Positions 15,053-23,957 of a stretch of 34,958 nucleotides of DNA are shown here, piece after piece (positions within the stretch are counted from its first letter, which is position 1; each line of letters starts with the position of its first letter). The stretch comes from Candidatus Liminaster caballi. Its GTDB lineage: Bacteria; Bacteroidota; Bacteroidia; Bacteroidales; UBA3663. Both the position numbers and the translations under genes were made by a program. The stretch covers positions 1-34,958 of the forward strand of contig JAGHUA010000072.1 of the NCBI GenBank assembly GCA_018065085.1. Direction: 5' to 3'. The notes beneath the pieces are model-generated. The model was given only the letters and a program-made list of their open reading frames with translations. It was not told where the DNA came from and made no database searches.

Positions 15053-15079
15053 TTTTATGCACATTAGGCAATAATACAT

Positions 15080-15117
15080 ACACGTGTCCGTTATTTATTT
15101 ACGTACACGTGTTTTTT
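15080..15117 (+). promoter_or_regulatory. paired ACACGTGT palindromes, operator or second terminator
   Basis: ACACGTGT occurs at 15080-15087 and 15105-15112, each preceded by T and 25 bp apart start to start. T6 follows the second copy (15112-15117). As DNA this looks like a pair of binding sites for a dimeric regulator of porU. As RNA the two copies form an 8-bp stem followed by a U-run, i.e. a terminator after rnpB. Sequence alone cannot decide. Confidence 0.45.
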
Positions 15118-15170
15118 ATGTATCATGCAAAAGACAGCAAATGTACCTGACAACTGACAACAAACGGAAA

Positions 15171-18100
15171 ATGACAAGATACCTGTTGACCATAATAATC
15201 TGCCTGATGCCGCTCTGTATGAGTGGAGCATCGACCGGCACGCACGAGTGGGCCGCGAGCTCTGTGCTCAGCGACGGACAATGGGTCAAAATCGCATTGA
15301 ACGACCGGCAGGACGCCATCTATCAGATCACATACGGACAGCTGCGCGACTGGGGATTCAGCAAGCCCGAGCAGGTGGCTGTGTATGGCTACGGCGGACA
15401 CAAGCTGAGCGAGAACTTCGCAACACCCCACACCGACGATCTGCCGGAAGTGGCCGTGATGCACGACAGCAGCCGCCAGCGCATCCTCTTCTACGGGCAA
15501 GGCACTCTGTCATGGAAATATAATCAGACCAACGGCCGATACATCCAGAATCAGCATCCATACGCCAAGCGTGCATACTACTTCCTGCATCAGAAGGACG
15601 CCGAGGAAGGTGCTCCGCTGGAGATTGGCACACAGGAGACGATGACGGGCACTCCCGACGCCATCCTCGATGAATATGACGAGGTGTGGCTGCACGAACA
15701 GGATCTGGTCAATCTCGGACAGACAGGACAGGAGTGGTATGGCGAGTCATTCCTCTCCACACAGTCACAGTCATTCTCGCTGCCCGAGGAGAAAAGCCTC
15801 GCAGGTCACACACTGAAAGCCGGCACCGCCAGCCTGACGGTAAGGTTTGCAGCCAAGGCCAACAGCGCGACTAAGTTCTCTGTAAGGCTCAATGACAAGG
15901 TATCAGGCACGGCGACCGTCTCCGCCACGACCAATACCTATGGCTTTGCATCGGAATCCGAACTCTACGTTGAGAAAGGAAACGATACCGACATTCAGTC
16001 TGCCACGGTGAAGGTAACATATCAGCCAAGCGGCGCTGCACCGACAGTGGCACGTCTCAACTACATCAGTCTGCAGGGCAAATGCCCGCTTACGGCATCC
16101 GCACAGGAACCATACATGCTGTTCCGCAATGCCGAGGCCATCGACCGACACGTGCAGTACAGCATTGGCGGCATGTCGGACAAACTGACGGTGTGGGACG
16201 TGACCGACGGCATCCGTCCGGAGACCGTGACCGGCAGCGCAGGCCCTGCCGACAAAGGCTCGTTCACCTTCATGGCCAAAGAAAAGGGACTGCGCCAGTA
16301 TGCGGTGGTCAACACATCCGGGTCGGGCTTCCCGACGGTCAGTCGTGCAGGCACCGTTGCCCATCAGAACCTCCATGCCATCGAGCCTGTAGATATGGTC
16401 ATCGTGACAGCTCCTGCCCTGAGACGATATGCAGTGCAGCTGGCCGAATACAGACTGGAGCATGACAATCTGTCGAGCGTCATCGTCACGCCCGAAGAGA
16501 TATACAACGAATATTCGAGCGGCACACCCGATGCAACGGCCATACGCCTGTTCCTCAAACAGCTCTACGACCGAGGCAACATCTCTGAGAGCGAGTCGAA
16601 GCTCCGCTATCTGCTGCTTTTCGGCGATGGCACATACGACAACCGTTCGGCCTCCGAGAGCAACTACCTGCTGCCTACCTACCAGGGCGAGTCGTCGCTC
16701 GTCGAGACCTCATCGTGCGTCACCGACGACTACTACGGCTTCCTCGATGACAGCGACGGATGCAAGCTCGATGCCGGCGGACGCCTGTCGCTCACCAGCG
16801 ACATCCTGGACATCGGCGTTGGCCGCATCACCGTGACATCAGCATCGCAGGCCGAAAAAATTGTGTCAAAGATCATCGGATATGACGGCATCGACCAGCG
16901 AGGCAGCTGGAAGAACCGCCTGTGTTTCCTTTCTGACGATGACAAGATTGAATCATCAGGCACAGACTCGCCCAACCTTCACATACGCCACAATGAGACG
17001 CTTATCGACTCACTGCAGCGCGACGGCCACTATGAGTATCTCTACCAGAAGATCTACCTGCCAGCCTACCAGCGCACGATGACGGCCTCCGGCACTGACT
17101 ATCCGGATGCCCGTAAGGAGCTGAACAGCGCCCTGCAGCAGGGAATGCTCCTGCTGAACTATGCCGGACACGGAGCCGCAGGTCTCATAACCAACGAGCA
17201 GATCATGAACACGCAGATTGCCAGCGAACTGAGGATGAAGCATCTGCCCGTGTGGATCACGGCATCGTGCGACGTATCGAGGTTCGACGCTGACGTAACC
17301 TCCATGGGCGAAACCCTCCTTCTTAATCCCAATGGAGGTGCAGCGGCATTGATCTCAACCACGCGCGTCGTGTATGCGCACATGAACCTTAAACTTAATA
17401 GTGCCATCGTAAAGCATCTGTTCGACAGGAACGAAGACGGAAGCCGCTTCCGTCTGGGCGATATCATACGCGCCGCCAAGGCTGAACTCGGCATGGACTA
17501 CAACAAGCTGAACTTCTGTCTGCTGGGCGACCCATCGATGACTCTTGCCTTCCCAGAACAGCAGCTGGTCATCGACGAGGTGAAAGGCACGTTCGAGCCA
17601 TTGAACACCGTATCGCTGAAGGGACGCGTGCTCCTGACTGATGCATCGGACACAGACACCACCTTCAACGGACTGCTTTACACGAGCATCTATGACGCCG
17701 AGCAGGACGTGACTGCCGACAAGGGTCTGTACCAGGATCCTGTATATACGTTCAAGACGCGCAACCGCAAGCTCTTCACCGGTCGCGATGTGATCAGAGG
17801 CGGCGAGTTTGAGTTCTCGTTTGTCGTGCCTGAGGACGCATCTGCCGACGGCGGTTTCGGACTCGTCAACCTCTACGCATGCAGCGAGGACGGCGAGGAG
17901 GCTCAGGGCTACTACAAGGATTTCCGCATTCAGAGCAGCGAGACACCGCACGTCAACGACACAGTTGCCCCAGTGATCATGTCGTGCTTCATCGACTCTC
18001 CGTCGTTCAAGAGCGGCGACAAGGTGGGCAGCACTCCATATTTCTATGCCGAGGTGAGCGACAGCACAGGCATCAGCGCCACGGGCAACAGCATCGGTCA

Positions 18101-18701
18101 TGACATCTCGCTCTACATCCGATGCCTCTCCAACCCGATGATTGCCAACTCGCAGGTCATCCTCAACAACTATTTCACAACGTTCACGGGTCAGCCGGGC
18201 CGTGGCAATGTGCAATATAGCCTGCCACGCTTGGAGGAAGGCACATACGAGGCTACATTCCGTGTTTGGGACGTATGCGGCAACACATCGAGCCGCACGT
18301 TTACATTCACCGTCTCGGCGGATGCTGCCCCTCACATCGAACTCGTACAGGCATATCCTTCGCCAGCACATCAGGGCGAGACGGTCACCTTCCGTGTGCT
18401 GCACAACCGTCCGGAGAGCGCCGATCAGCTCCGGCTGCAGATCTTCACGCAGCTGGGCGTCAAAGTGCTCGACAAGACAATATCATCGACCAGTTCGGAG
18501 GTGGTCTATCTAAAAGACGGCGCTACCGACAAGACGCAGATAAGCCATCAGCTCAACGCCGACGAAACCGACGAACTGATGGGCTCTACGACCATGACAT
18601 GGCAGGCGACCGTAGCTCCCGGCGTTTATGTCTATAGGGCATTCCTCTCAAGCGGGGGCAGCGAAAGCGCCTCGCAGAGCAAGATACTGATAATATTATA
18701 G
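15171..18701 (+). CDS. porU: type IX secretion sortase PorU (C25 peptidase family)
   Basis: 1176 residues. PorU is the surface-located, gingipain-like transpeptidase that removes the C-terminal signal of type IX cargo and joins the cargo to its lipopolysaccharide anchor. The start at 15171 gives a good signal peptide (MTRYLLTIII...); in-frame ATGs at 15084 and 15141 would place basic residues before it. After a long N-terminal beta region, the C25 domain runs about 415-810 and contains LLFGDGTYDNR, DIGVGRI, NYAGHG with catalytic H667, and TASCD with catalytic C700. C-terminal Ig-like modules end in a PGVYVYRAFL...SQSKILI tail that resembles a type IX signal; known PorU keeps its tail and is held by PorV. 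It is followed at 86 bp by porV. No clear -7 box is seen upstream; paired ACACGTGT sites lie about 60-90 bp before the start. Confidence 0.93.
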   Translation: MTRYLLTIIICLMPLCMSGASTGTHEWAASSVLSDGQWVKIALNDRQDAIYQITYGQLRDWGFSKPEQVAVYGYGGHKLSENFATPHTDDLPEVAVMHDSSRQRILFYGQGTLSWKYNQTNGRYIQNQHPYAKRAYYFLHQKDAEEGAPLEIGTQETMTGTPDAILDEYDEVWLHEQDLVNLGQTGQEWYGESFLSTQSQSFSLPEEKSLAGHTLKAGTASLTVRFAAKANSATKFSVRLNDKVSGTATVSATTNTYGFASESELYVEKGNDTDIQSATVKVTYQPSGAAPTVARLNYISLQGKCPLTASAQEPYMLFRNAEAIDRHVQYSIGGMSDKLTVWDVTDGIRPETVTGSAGPADKGSFTFMAKEKGLRQYAVVNTSGSGFPTVSRAGTVAHQNLHAIEPVDMVIVTAPALRRYAVQLAEYRLEHDNLSSVIVTPEEIYNEYSSGTPDATAIRLFLKQLYDRGNISESESKLRYLLLFGDGTYDNRSASESNYLLPTYQGESSLVETSSCVTDDYYGFLDDSDGCKLDAGGRLSLTSDILDIGVGRITVTSASQAEKIVSKIIGYDGIDQRGSWKNRLCFLSDDDKIESSGTDSPNLHIRHNETLIDSLQRDGHYEYLYQKIYLPAYQRTMTASGTDYPDARKELNSALQQGMLLLNYAGHGAAGLITNEQIMNTQIASELRMKHLPVWITASCDVSRFDADVTSMGETLLLNPNGGAAALISTTRVVYAHMNLKLNSAIVKHLFDRNEDGSRFRLGDIIRAAKAELGMDYNKLNFCLLGDPSMTLAFPEQQLVIDEVKGTFEPLNTVSLKGRVLLTDASDTDTTFNGLLYTSIYDAEQDVTADKGLYQDPVYTFKTRNRKLFTGRDVIRGGEFEFSFVVPEDASADGGFGLVNLYACSEDGEEAQGYYKDFRIQSSETPHVNDTVAPVIMSCFIDSPSFKSGDKVGSTPYFYAEVSDSTGISATGNSIGHDISLYIRCLSNPMIANSQVILNNYFTTFTGQPGRGNVQYSLPRLEEGTYEATFRVWDVCGNTSSRTFTFTVSADAAPHIELVQAYPSPAHQGETVTFRVLHNRPESADQLRLQIFTQLGVKVLDKTISSTSSEVVYLKDGATDKTQISHQLNADETDELMGSTTMTWQATVAPGVYVYRAFLSSGGSESASQSKILIIL

Positions 18702-18708
18702 TTTTCAG

Positions 18709-18736
18709 TTTTTCGATTATTCGAGCAATCGAAAAA
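18709..18736 (+). promoter_or_regulatory. stem-loop between porU and porV
   Basis: A perfect 10-bp inverted repeat (TTTTTCGATT 18709-18718, AATCGAAAAA 18727-18736) with an 8-base loop starts 7 bases after the porU stop. No U-run follows, so it is more likely an mRNA processing or stability element, or a partial attenuator, than a full terminator. Confidence 0.5.
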
Positions 18737-18787
18737 GAAATAAAACAGGAAAAGCAAATCAAAATCCAATCGAAATATCCAACCCTT

Positions 18788-20035
18788 ATGAAAAGAATAT
18801 TTGCATTGACAATGATGACACTCTGCCTTGCGGCTACAGCATGGGCAGAAGTGGGCGACGGTGACAATGGCGATAGCGGCAGCACCGATTTTGCCAAGAT
18901 GTATAATCCTGTGCAGACAGCCACAATCTCACTGGGCGTGGCTCCTGACGCACGTGCCGGTGCGATGGGCGACATCGGTGCAGCAACCGATCCTGATGAA
19001 AACTCGCAGTATTGGAATCCCGCAAAGTATGCCTTTGCCTACTCGCGCGGCGGCATCTCGCTCAACTATACTCCATGGCTCCGCAAACTGGTCAGCGGCA
19101 TCAACATGGCCTACGTGAGCGGTTACTGGAAGTTCGGCTACTACGACAATCAGGCCATCTCTGCCTCAATGCGCTATTTCAGTCTCGGCGAGGTGGAGGT
19201 ATGGCAGACCAACGGCGAACAGAGCGGTGTGGTTCAGGTTATCAACCCAATGGAAATGGCCGTCGATCTCGGTTACTCGCGCCAGCTGTCTGACAACTTC
19301 TCAATGGGCGTCGTGATGCGCTACATCCATTCGGACATGACCTACGATGACGGTGACAACGAACCTGCCAACACCTGGGCTGCCGACATCGCTGCATACT
19401 ATACTGCCTATCCTCAGATCGGTTACAACGAATGCCAGTGGTCGTGGGGTGCAAACCTCTCGAACGTTGGCGGCAAGATCTCATACGATGGCAATGCCAC
19501 CTCACAGTTCCTGCCGTGCAACTTCCGACTCGGCACATCTTTTACCTTCCCATTGGACGACTATAACCTGATGTCGTTCAGCTTTGACGCCAACAAACTG
19601 CTTGTCCCGACCTTCCCACAGTCGCGCGAGTTCATCGGCGAGGACGGACAGGTCGATCAGGAGAAGTTCGAGGCTGCCAAAAAGAACTATTATGACATGT
19701 CGGGCATCAAGGGACTGTTCAAGTCGTTCAACGATGCTCCTGGCGGCGGCCTTGAGGAGTTCCATGAGATTAACTGGGGCCTTGGCGTTGAATACACCTA
19801 CGACCGCCGTTTCTACCTGCGTGCCGGCTATCACTATGAGAACGAATACAAGGGCGACCGCAAATACTTCACTTTCGGTGCAGGCGTTGTGCTCAATGTG
19901 TTCCATATCGACGCAGGTTATGTGATGTCAACCGCTCAGACCTCGGCGCTCGACCAGACACTCCGTTTCTCTCTCGGCTTTGACCTCGAAGGCATCCGCG
20001 ACCTGATGGGCGGTTCCAACAAGCGCCGCCGCTAA
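18788..20035 (+). CDS. porV: type IX secretion outer-membrane protein PorV
   Basis: 415 residues. PorV (LptO) is the FadL-like 14-strand barrel that collects cargo from the SprA translocon and carries it to PorU. A signal peptide (MKRIFALTMM..., cleavage near residue 20 after AWA) leads into the family signature TISLGVAPDARAGAMGDIG and the following YWNPAKYAF. Beta-strand patterns continue to the C-terminus (FRLGTSFTFPL, FTFGAGVVLNVFHIDAGYV, LRFSLGFDL), and the protein ends with a short basic tail. It lies directly behind porU, the gene order expected for this pair, and 6 bp before the MBOAT gene, so these genes are probably co-transcribed. Confidence 0.93.
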   Translation: MKRIFALTMMTLCLAATAWAEVGDGDNGDSGSTDFAKMYNPVQTATISLGVAPDARAGAMGDIGAATDPDENSQYWNPAKYAFAYSRGGISLNYTPWLRKLVSGINMAYVSGYWKFGYYDNQAISASMRYFSLGEVEVWQTNGEQSGVVQVINPMEMAVDLGYSRQLSDNFSMGVVMRYIHSDMTYDDGDNEPANTWAADIAAYYTAYPQIGYNECQWSWGANLSNVGGKISYDGNATSQFLPCNFRLGTSFTFPLDDYNLMSFSFDANKLLVPTFPQSREFIGEDGQVDQEKFEAAKKNYYDMSGIKGLFKSFNDAPGGGLEEFHEINWGLGVEYTYDRRFYLRAGYHYENEYKGDRKYFTFGAGVVLNVFHIDAGYVMSTAQTSALDQTLRFSLGFDLEGIRDLMGGSNKRRR

Positions 20036-20041
20036 TCCAGC

Positions 20042-21406
20042 ATGAACTACATCATCGTTGCCATTAGCTATGCCCTCTACAGCTTGTGGGACTGGAGGTT
20101 TCTCTTCCTCATAGCCTTCACAAGCCTGTGCTCGTGGGCCAGCGGATTGCTCATTGTCCGCAGTCACCGTCCCAAGCTGTGGCTTGTCGTCAATGTCACG
20201 GTCAATCTTGGCATCCTTGGTGTGTTCAAATACTATGACTTCTTCGTCCGGTCGTTTGCCACTCTGACCGGCATCTCGCCTGACGGCATGCTCCTTAATC
20301 TGATCCTGCCCGTCGGCATCAGTTTCTACACGTTTCAGGCTCTCTCCTACACCATCGATGTCTATCGTGGCACAATCCGACCCACGACCGACATCGTGGC
20401 GTTCTTTGCGTTCGTCAGTTTCTTTCCGCAGCTTGTGGCAGGCCCCATCGAACGTGCCTCCAATCTTCTGCCGCAGTTCCTCAGCCGCCGTCGGTTCTGC
20501 TACGGTGAGGCTGTCGATGGCATGCGCCAGGCCTTGTGGGGTCTGTTCAAGAAAGCGGTCATTGCCGACACATGCGCCACATTCGTCAACTTTGTGTTCG
20601 ATCGCTATGAGACGCTCGGCAGCGGCTATCTGCTGTTGGCAGCCGTTCTGTTCTCCTTCCAGATCTATGGCGATTTCTCGGGCTACAGCGACATTGCCAT
20701 CGGCGTGAGCAAGCTGTTTGGCATACACCTTTCGCGCAACTTCAACGTGCCCTATTTCAGCCGTGACATCACCGAGTTCTGGCGCAGGTGGCACATCTCG
20801 CTCACCACATGGTTCCGCGACTACGTCTATATCCCTCTTGGCGGCAGCCGTCCTGTCATCTCTCCCGATTCTCGTCATCCCGAGCTTCACCGGCGTCTCA
20901 TCATCATTCGCAATACGATGGTGATCTTTCTGCTGAGCGGCTTCTGGCACGGTGCCAACTGGACGTTCATCTGCTGGGGCCTGTTCAATGCCCTGCTGTT
21001 CCTTCCGTTCATCCTCACCGGACGCAACCGTCGTCATGTGGGCGACAATGCCACCCTCAGCGACCTTCCGTCCGTCATTCTCACGTTCGTCTGCGTCACC
21101 GTTGGCTGGATACTGTTCAGGGTTGAGAGCATAGCCGATTTCCTGCCCTATTGCCAACAGATGCTGACACACAGTCCCATCAGCGGCATGGGCGAGGCTC
21201 TGATACGCGCCGATGTGCGCAATTCGCTCATCTTCATCGCAGTCATGACCATTGCCGAATGGAAGACACGCACATGCCGGCACGGACTGTCGTTCGTATC
21301 CGGCATTCCCCACACATGGCTGCGCTTTGCCATATACTATGTCCTGATTCTCCTGATATGGAAGTATGGCACCACGCCACAGACGTTCATCTATTTCCAG
21401 TTCTAA
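20042..21406 (+). CDS. MBOAT O-acyltransferase (AlgI/DltB-like)
   Basis: 454 residues, polytopic inner-membrane protein. Family signatures: LPVGISFYTFQALSY near 100, PQLVAGPIER near 135, EFWRRWHISL with H251, DYVYIPLGG near 262, and FWHGANWTF with the invariant catalytic H303. These proteins pass an acyl, usually acetyl, group across the membrane to a partner that modifies a glycan. The gene starts 6 bp after porV and ends 3 bp before an SGNH partner gene, giving the usual MBOAT-SGNH pair. The placement behind porUV suggests that the glycan could be the lipopolysaccharide anchor of type IX cargo, but any exopolysaccharide is possible. Confidence 0.88.
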   Translation: MNYIIVAISYALYSLWDWRFLFLIAFTSLCSWASGLLIVRSHRPKLWLVVNVTVNLGILGVFKYYDFFVRSFATLTGISPDGMLLNLILPVGISFYTFQALSYTIDVYRGTIRPTTDIVAFFAFVSFFPQLVAGPIERASNLLPQFLSRRRFCYGEAVDGMRQALWGLFKKAVIADTCATFVNFVFDRYETLGSGYLLLAAVLFSFQIYGDFSGYSDIAIGVSKLFGIHLSRNFNVPYFSRDITEFWRRWHISLTTWFRDYVYIPLGGSRPVISPDSRHPELHRRLIIIRNTMVIFLLSGFWHGANWTFICWGLFNALLFLPFILTGRNRRHVGDNATLSDLPSVILTFVCVTVGWILFRVESIADFLPYCQQMLTHSPISGMGEALIRADVRNSLIFIAVMTIAEWKTRTCRHGLSFVSGIPHTWLRFAIYYVLILLIWKYGTTPQTFIYFQF

Positions 21407-21409
21407 GAC

Positions 21410-22333
21410 ATGAAAAGGTTCCTGACACGCACACTCACACTCATTGTCCTGCCACTCGCCTCACTCTTCGGCGTGTGCGAGTATCTGTTGCGCCAGGTGG
21501 ACAATGACTACCGATACAAAGCGACATGGATGGACCGTAACAGCGAGACGGTGGAGGTCTATTGCCTAGGATCGTCTCACACCTACTTCGGTTTCGAGCC
21601 TTCATGCCTAAGCCTTAGGGCATTCAATGCCGCACATGTTGCACAGGGCTTGAAATACGACGTCTTCCTGCTCAATAAATACATCGGCCGTATGCCGTCG
21701 CTCAGATACGTGATCCTGCCGATGAGCTATTTCTCATTGACCAATTATGACCTAGAGCAGGACACCGAGAACTGGCGCGTGAAAAAATACACGCTCTATT
21801 ACGATTGCCCCTATCACCGCTTCACTCCGAAATACGTGTTCGAGTCATACGCCTTCGACCCTGTGCGAACCATCAAGGCGGCATTGGGCCGGGAGGACGA
21901 GCGTTATTGCAACGAACTGGGACGCGGCAGCCACTACCTGCTCGAACAGCGTGCAGCCGACTGGAAGGCAAGCGGACCGGAGGCAGCCCTGCGCCATCGC
22001 CGCGAGAGAGACAGCCAGGATCTCATTGACTATAATATTAAATATGTGGAGGAAATTCGCCGCCTATGCCATTCCCATGGCGTGACGCTTGTGCTCATCA
22101 CCCTGCCGGCATACGCCACCTATCGCGACAACCTTGATGCCCGTCAGCTGTCAGTCGTCACCGGCTATTGTGCTGCGTCCGACAGCTCGCACGATGACGT
22201 CATCTACCTAAACTGGCTCAACCATCCGTCGTTCGGCGATGCTGATTTCTTCGACGCCGACCACCTCAACCAATACGGAGCCGAGAGACTGTCTCACATG
22301 CTCGACAGCGTTCTCACATCATCTGTCCGATGA
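21410..22333 (+). CDS. membrane-anchored SGNH acyltransferase partner (DltD/AlgJ-like)
   Basis: 307 residues. One N-terminal membrane segment (about 7-27) anchors a periplasmic SGNH domain: GSSH at 54-57 (probable nucleophile S56), a VILPMSYFS strand near 101-109, VTLVLITLPAYATY near 225, and DADH at 282-285 giving the catalytic Asp and His. It should take the acyl group delivered by the MBOAT protein encoded 3 bp upstream and transfer it to a glycan hydroxyl. The last 20 bases overlap the end of folP on the other strand, so the two genes converge without a terminator between them. Substrate unknown. Confidence 0.78.
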   Translation: MKRFLTRTLTLIVLPLASLFGVCEYLLRQVDNDYRYKATWMDRNSETVEVYCLGSSHTYFGFEPSCLSLRAFNAAHVAQGLKYDVFLLNKYIGRMPSLRYVILPMSYFSLTNYDLEQDTENWRVKKYTLYYDCPYHRFTPKYVFESYAFDPVRTIKAALGREDERYCNELGRGSHYLLEQRAADWKASGPEAALRHRRERDSQDLIDYNIKYVEEIRRLCHSHGVTLVLITLPAYATYRDNLDARQLSVVTGYCAASDSSHDDVIYLNWLNHPSFGDADFFDADHLNQYGAERLSHMLDSVLTSSVR

Positions 22334-23189
22334 TCCGGACCGTCTCCACGGCTTCCCTCACATCATGCACACGGAGGATGTCAGCACCATTCATCACAGA
22401 GTAGGTGTTGAGCACCGTCGTGCCGTTCAAAGCATGGTCGGCATCCGTGTCCAGCAGACGGTAGATCATGCTCTTGCGACTGATGCCCACAAACAGCGGA
22501 CAGCCGCAGAAGTCTTCCTTCAGGCGATGCATCCCGCCCATCAGCTCGTAGTTCTGAGCCAGAGTCTTGGCAAAACCGAAACCCGGGTCGAGCATCACCT
22601 TGCCACCGGGCATAGCCTCACCGTTGACCGCCACCCACACATCCGACAGGGCCGACAACTGGCGCTCGAAGAACTGCTTCACATCGGCATACACTCCGTC
22701 TGGATAGTCGGTCAGCGACTGCATTGTCTGAGGCGTTCCGCGCATGTGCATCATGACATACGGAGCCTTTGTCCTTGCCACGGTCTCCAGCATCACGCCA
22801 TCGAGCATACCGCCCGACACATCGTTTATGATGTCAGCCCCCAGCTGAGCCACACAGACTTCAGCCACATCGGCTCTGAACGTATCGACCGAGATGAGCA
22901 CATCGCGGTTGCCGACAGCCTCGCGTATGACAGGCAATGCACGGCGCAGACGGTCAAGTTCCTCTTCAGCCGACACTTCTGCCGCATCCGGACGGGTGGA
23001 ATACGCTCCGACGTCGATCATCGCGGCACCGGCCTCAATCATATCATTAACGCGCGTTGTCAGAGCATCATCATCGCTCACACGGCTCAACGCATAGAAC
23101 GAGTCGGGCGTCACATTGACAATGCCCATTACCTGCGGACCGTGGAAAATTGCCTCACGGCCGTCTTTGAGAATCAGTGTAAATGCCAT
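22314..23189 (-). CDS. folP: dihydropteroate synthase
   Basis: 291 residues, cytoplasmic. It joins para-aminobenzoate to hydroxymethyl-dihydropterin diphosphate to make dihydropteroate in folate synthesis; sulfonamides target this enzyme. Family motifs in order: MGIVNVTPDSF (21-31), GAYSTRPDA (about 61), ISVDTFRADV, ADIINDVSGG (about 118), MLDPGFGFAKT (about 193), GISRKSM (about 231) and LRVHDVREA near the C-terminus. Length is normal. The minus-strand promoter (TTG at 23238-23240, 20 bp, TATATTTG at 23210-23217) is close to the start. The 3' end overlaps the SGNH gene by 20 bp, tail to tail. Confidence 0.95.
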   Translation of the reverse strand: MAFTLILKDGREAIFHGPQVMGIVNVTPDSFYALSRVSDDDALTTRVNDMIEAGAAMIDVGAYSTRPDAAEVSAEEELDRLRRALPVIREAVGNRDVLISVDTFRADVAEVCVAQLGADIINDVSGGMLDGVMLETVARTKAPYVMMHMRGTPQTMQSLTDYPDGVYADVKQFFERQLSALSDVWVAVNGEAMPGGKVMLDPGFGFAKTLAQNYELMGGMHRLKEDFCGCPLFVGISRKSMIYRLLDTDADHALNGTTVLNTYSVMNGADILRVHDVREAVETVRIIGQMM

Positions 23190-23209
23190 AAAATAGTAAC
23201 TTTACGTTG

Positions 23210-23240
23210 CAAATATAAGCGTTTTTTCGCGAAATGACAA
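23210..23240 (-). promoter_or_regulatory. promoter of folP
   Basis: On the minus strand, TTG (23238-23240), a 20-bp spacer, then TATATTTG (23210-23217). The start point falls close to the folP ATG at 23189. Confidence 0.6.
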
Positions 23241-23270
23241 TAAACAGATTGCGATTTTTGCATTTTTCTG

Positions 23271-23300
23271 TTGTTTTTCCGACAAAACATGCTAACTTTA
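23271..23300 (+). promoter_or_regulatory. promoter of the NfeD-flotillin operon
   Basis: TTG (23271-23273), a 19-bp spacer, then TAACTTTA (23293-23300), one base off the TAnnTTTG box. Transcription would begin about 25 bases before the ATG at 23331. Back to back with the folP promoter. Confidence 0.55.
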
Positions 23301-23330
23301 CACCGCAATAACAAAAAAACTGATACCAAT

Positions 23331-23915
23331 ATGTTAGAAACTTTCCAGTCACTTGATCTTATGCTCCAGATTTTCTGGGGTCTTGCAATCCTTTCGAGTG
23401 TTGTGTTCATCATCCAGGCCATCGGCACATTCATGGGTCTTGATGCCGACACCGACTTAAGCGCCGATGCTGCTGATTCGGCCGATGCCTCTGATTCGTT
23501 CGACGACTCGGGCTTCCATCTCGTGTCGTTCAAGAGCGTCATCAGCTTCATCCTCGGCTTCAGCTGGACAGGCGTTCTCTTCTGGGACGATTTTGAGAAT
23601 CCCATCTGGCTCTGCCTGCTTGCCACAGTCATAGGTCTTGCCTTCATGGCCATCATCGCTTGGGCATTATATATGGTGATGAAGCTCGACAAAGACAACA
23701 CCTTCCGCACCAAGGACACCGTAGGCATGACAGCCGACGTCTATCTGCGCATTCCTGCCATGAAGAAGGATTCCGGCAAGATCACCATCTCGCTCAACGG
23801 TTCGATGCACGAGCTCGAAGCCATAACCGAAAGCGTAGAGGACATACCTACAGGCGCCAAGGTCCGCATCCTGAACGAGCTTGACGGCGACACCGTCCTT
23901 GTCGAAAGACTTTAA
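23331..23915 (+). CDS. NfeD-like membrane protein with OB-fold domain
   Basis: 194 residues. The start at 23331 lies just after the promoter and opens a protein with no extra basic leader. Layout: transmembrane segment (about 12-33), an Asp/Ser/Ala-rich acidic linker (about 37-58), two further transmembrane segments (about 63-83 and 90-113), then a small beta OB-fold (about 127-194; GMTADVYLRIP, GSMHELEA, GAKVRILNELDGDTVLVERL). This matches the short NfeD/YqiJ type that partners flotillins. The flotillin gene follows 42 bp later, as expected. It probably acts with flotillin in an inner-membrane microdomain. The acidic linker is low-complexity and may be variable. Confidence 0.78.
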   Translation: MLETFQSLDLMLQIFWGLAILSSVVFIIQAIGTFMGLDADTDLSADAADSADASDSFDDSGFHLVSFKSVISFILGFSWTGVLFWDDFENPIWLCLLATVIGLAFMAIIAWALYMVMKLDKDNTFRTKDTVGMTADVYLRIPAMKKDSGKITISLNGSMHELEAITESVEDIPTGAKVRILNELDGDTVLVERL

Positions 23916-23957
23916 TCGCAAAACATATAACAATTAATCATAAAAACTTCTAAAACT

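Noticed and set aside
15084-15170. Earlier start for porU
   Set aside because: It would place a basic stretch before the signal peptide and begin inside the ACACGTGT pair.
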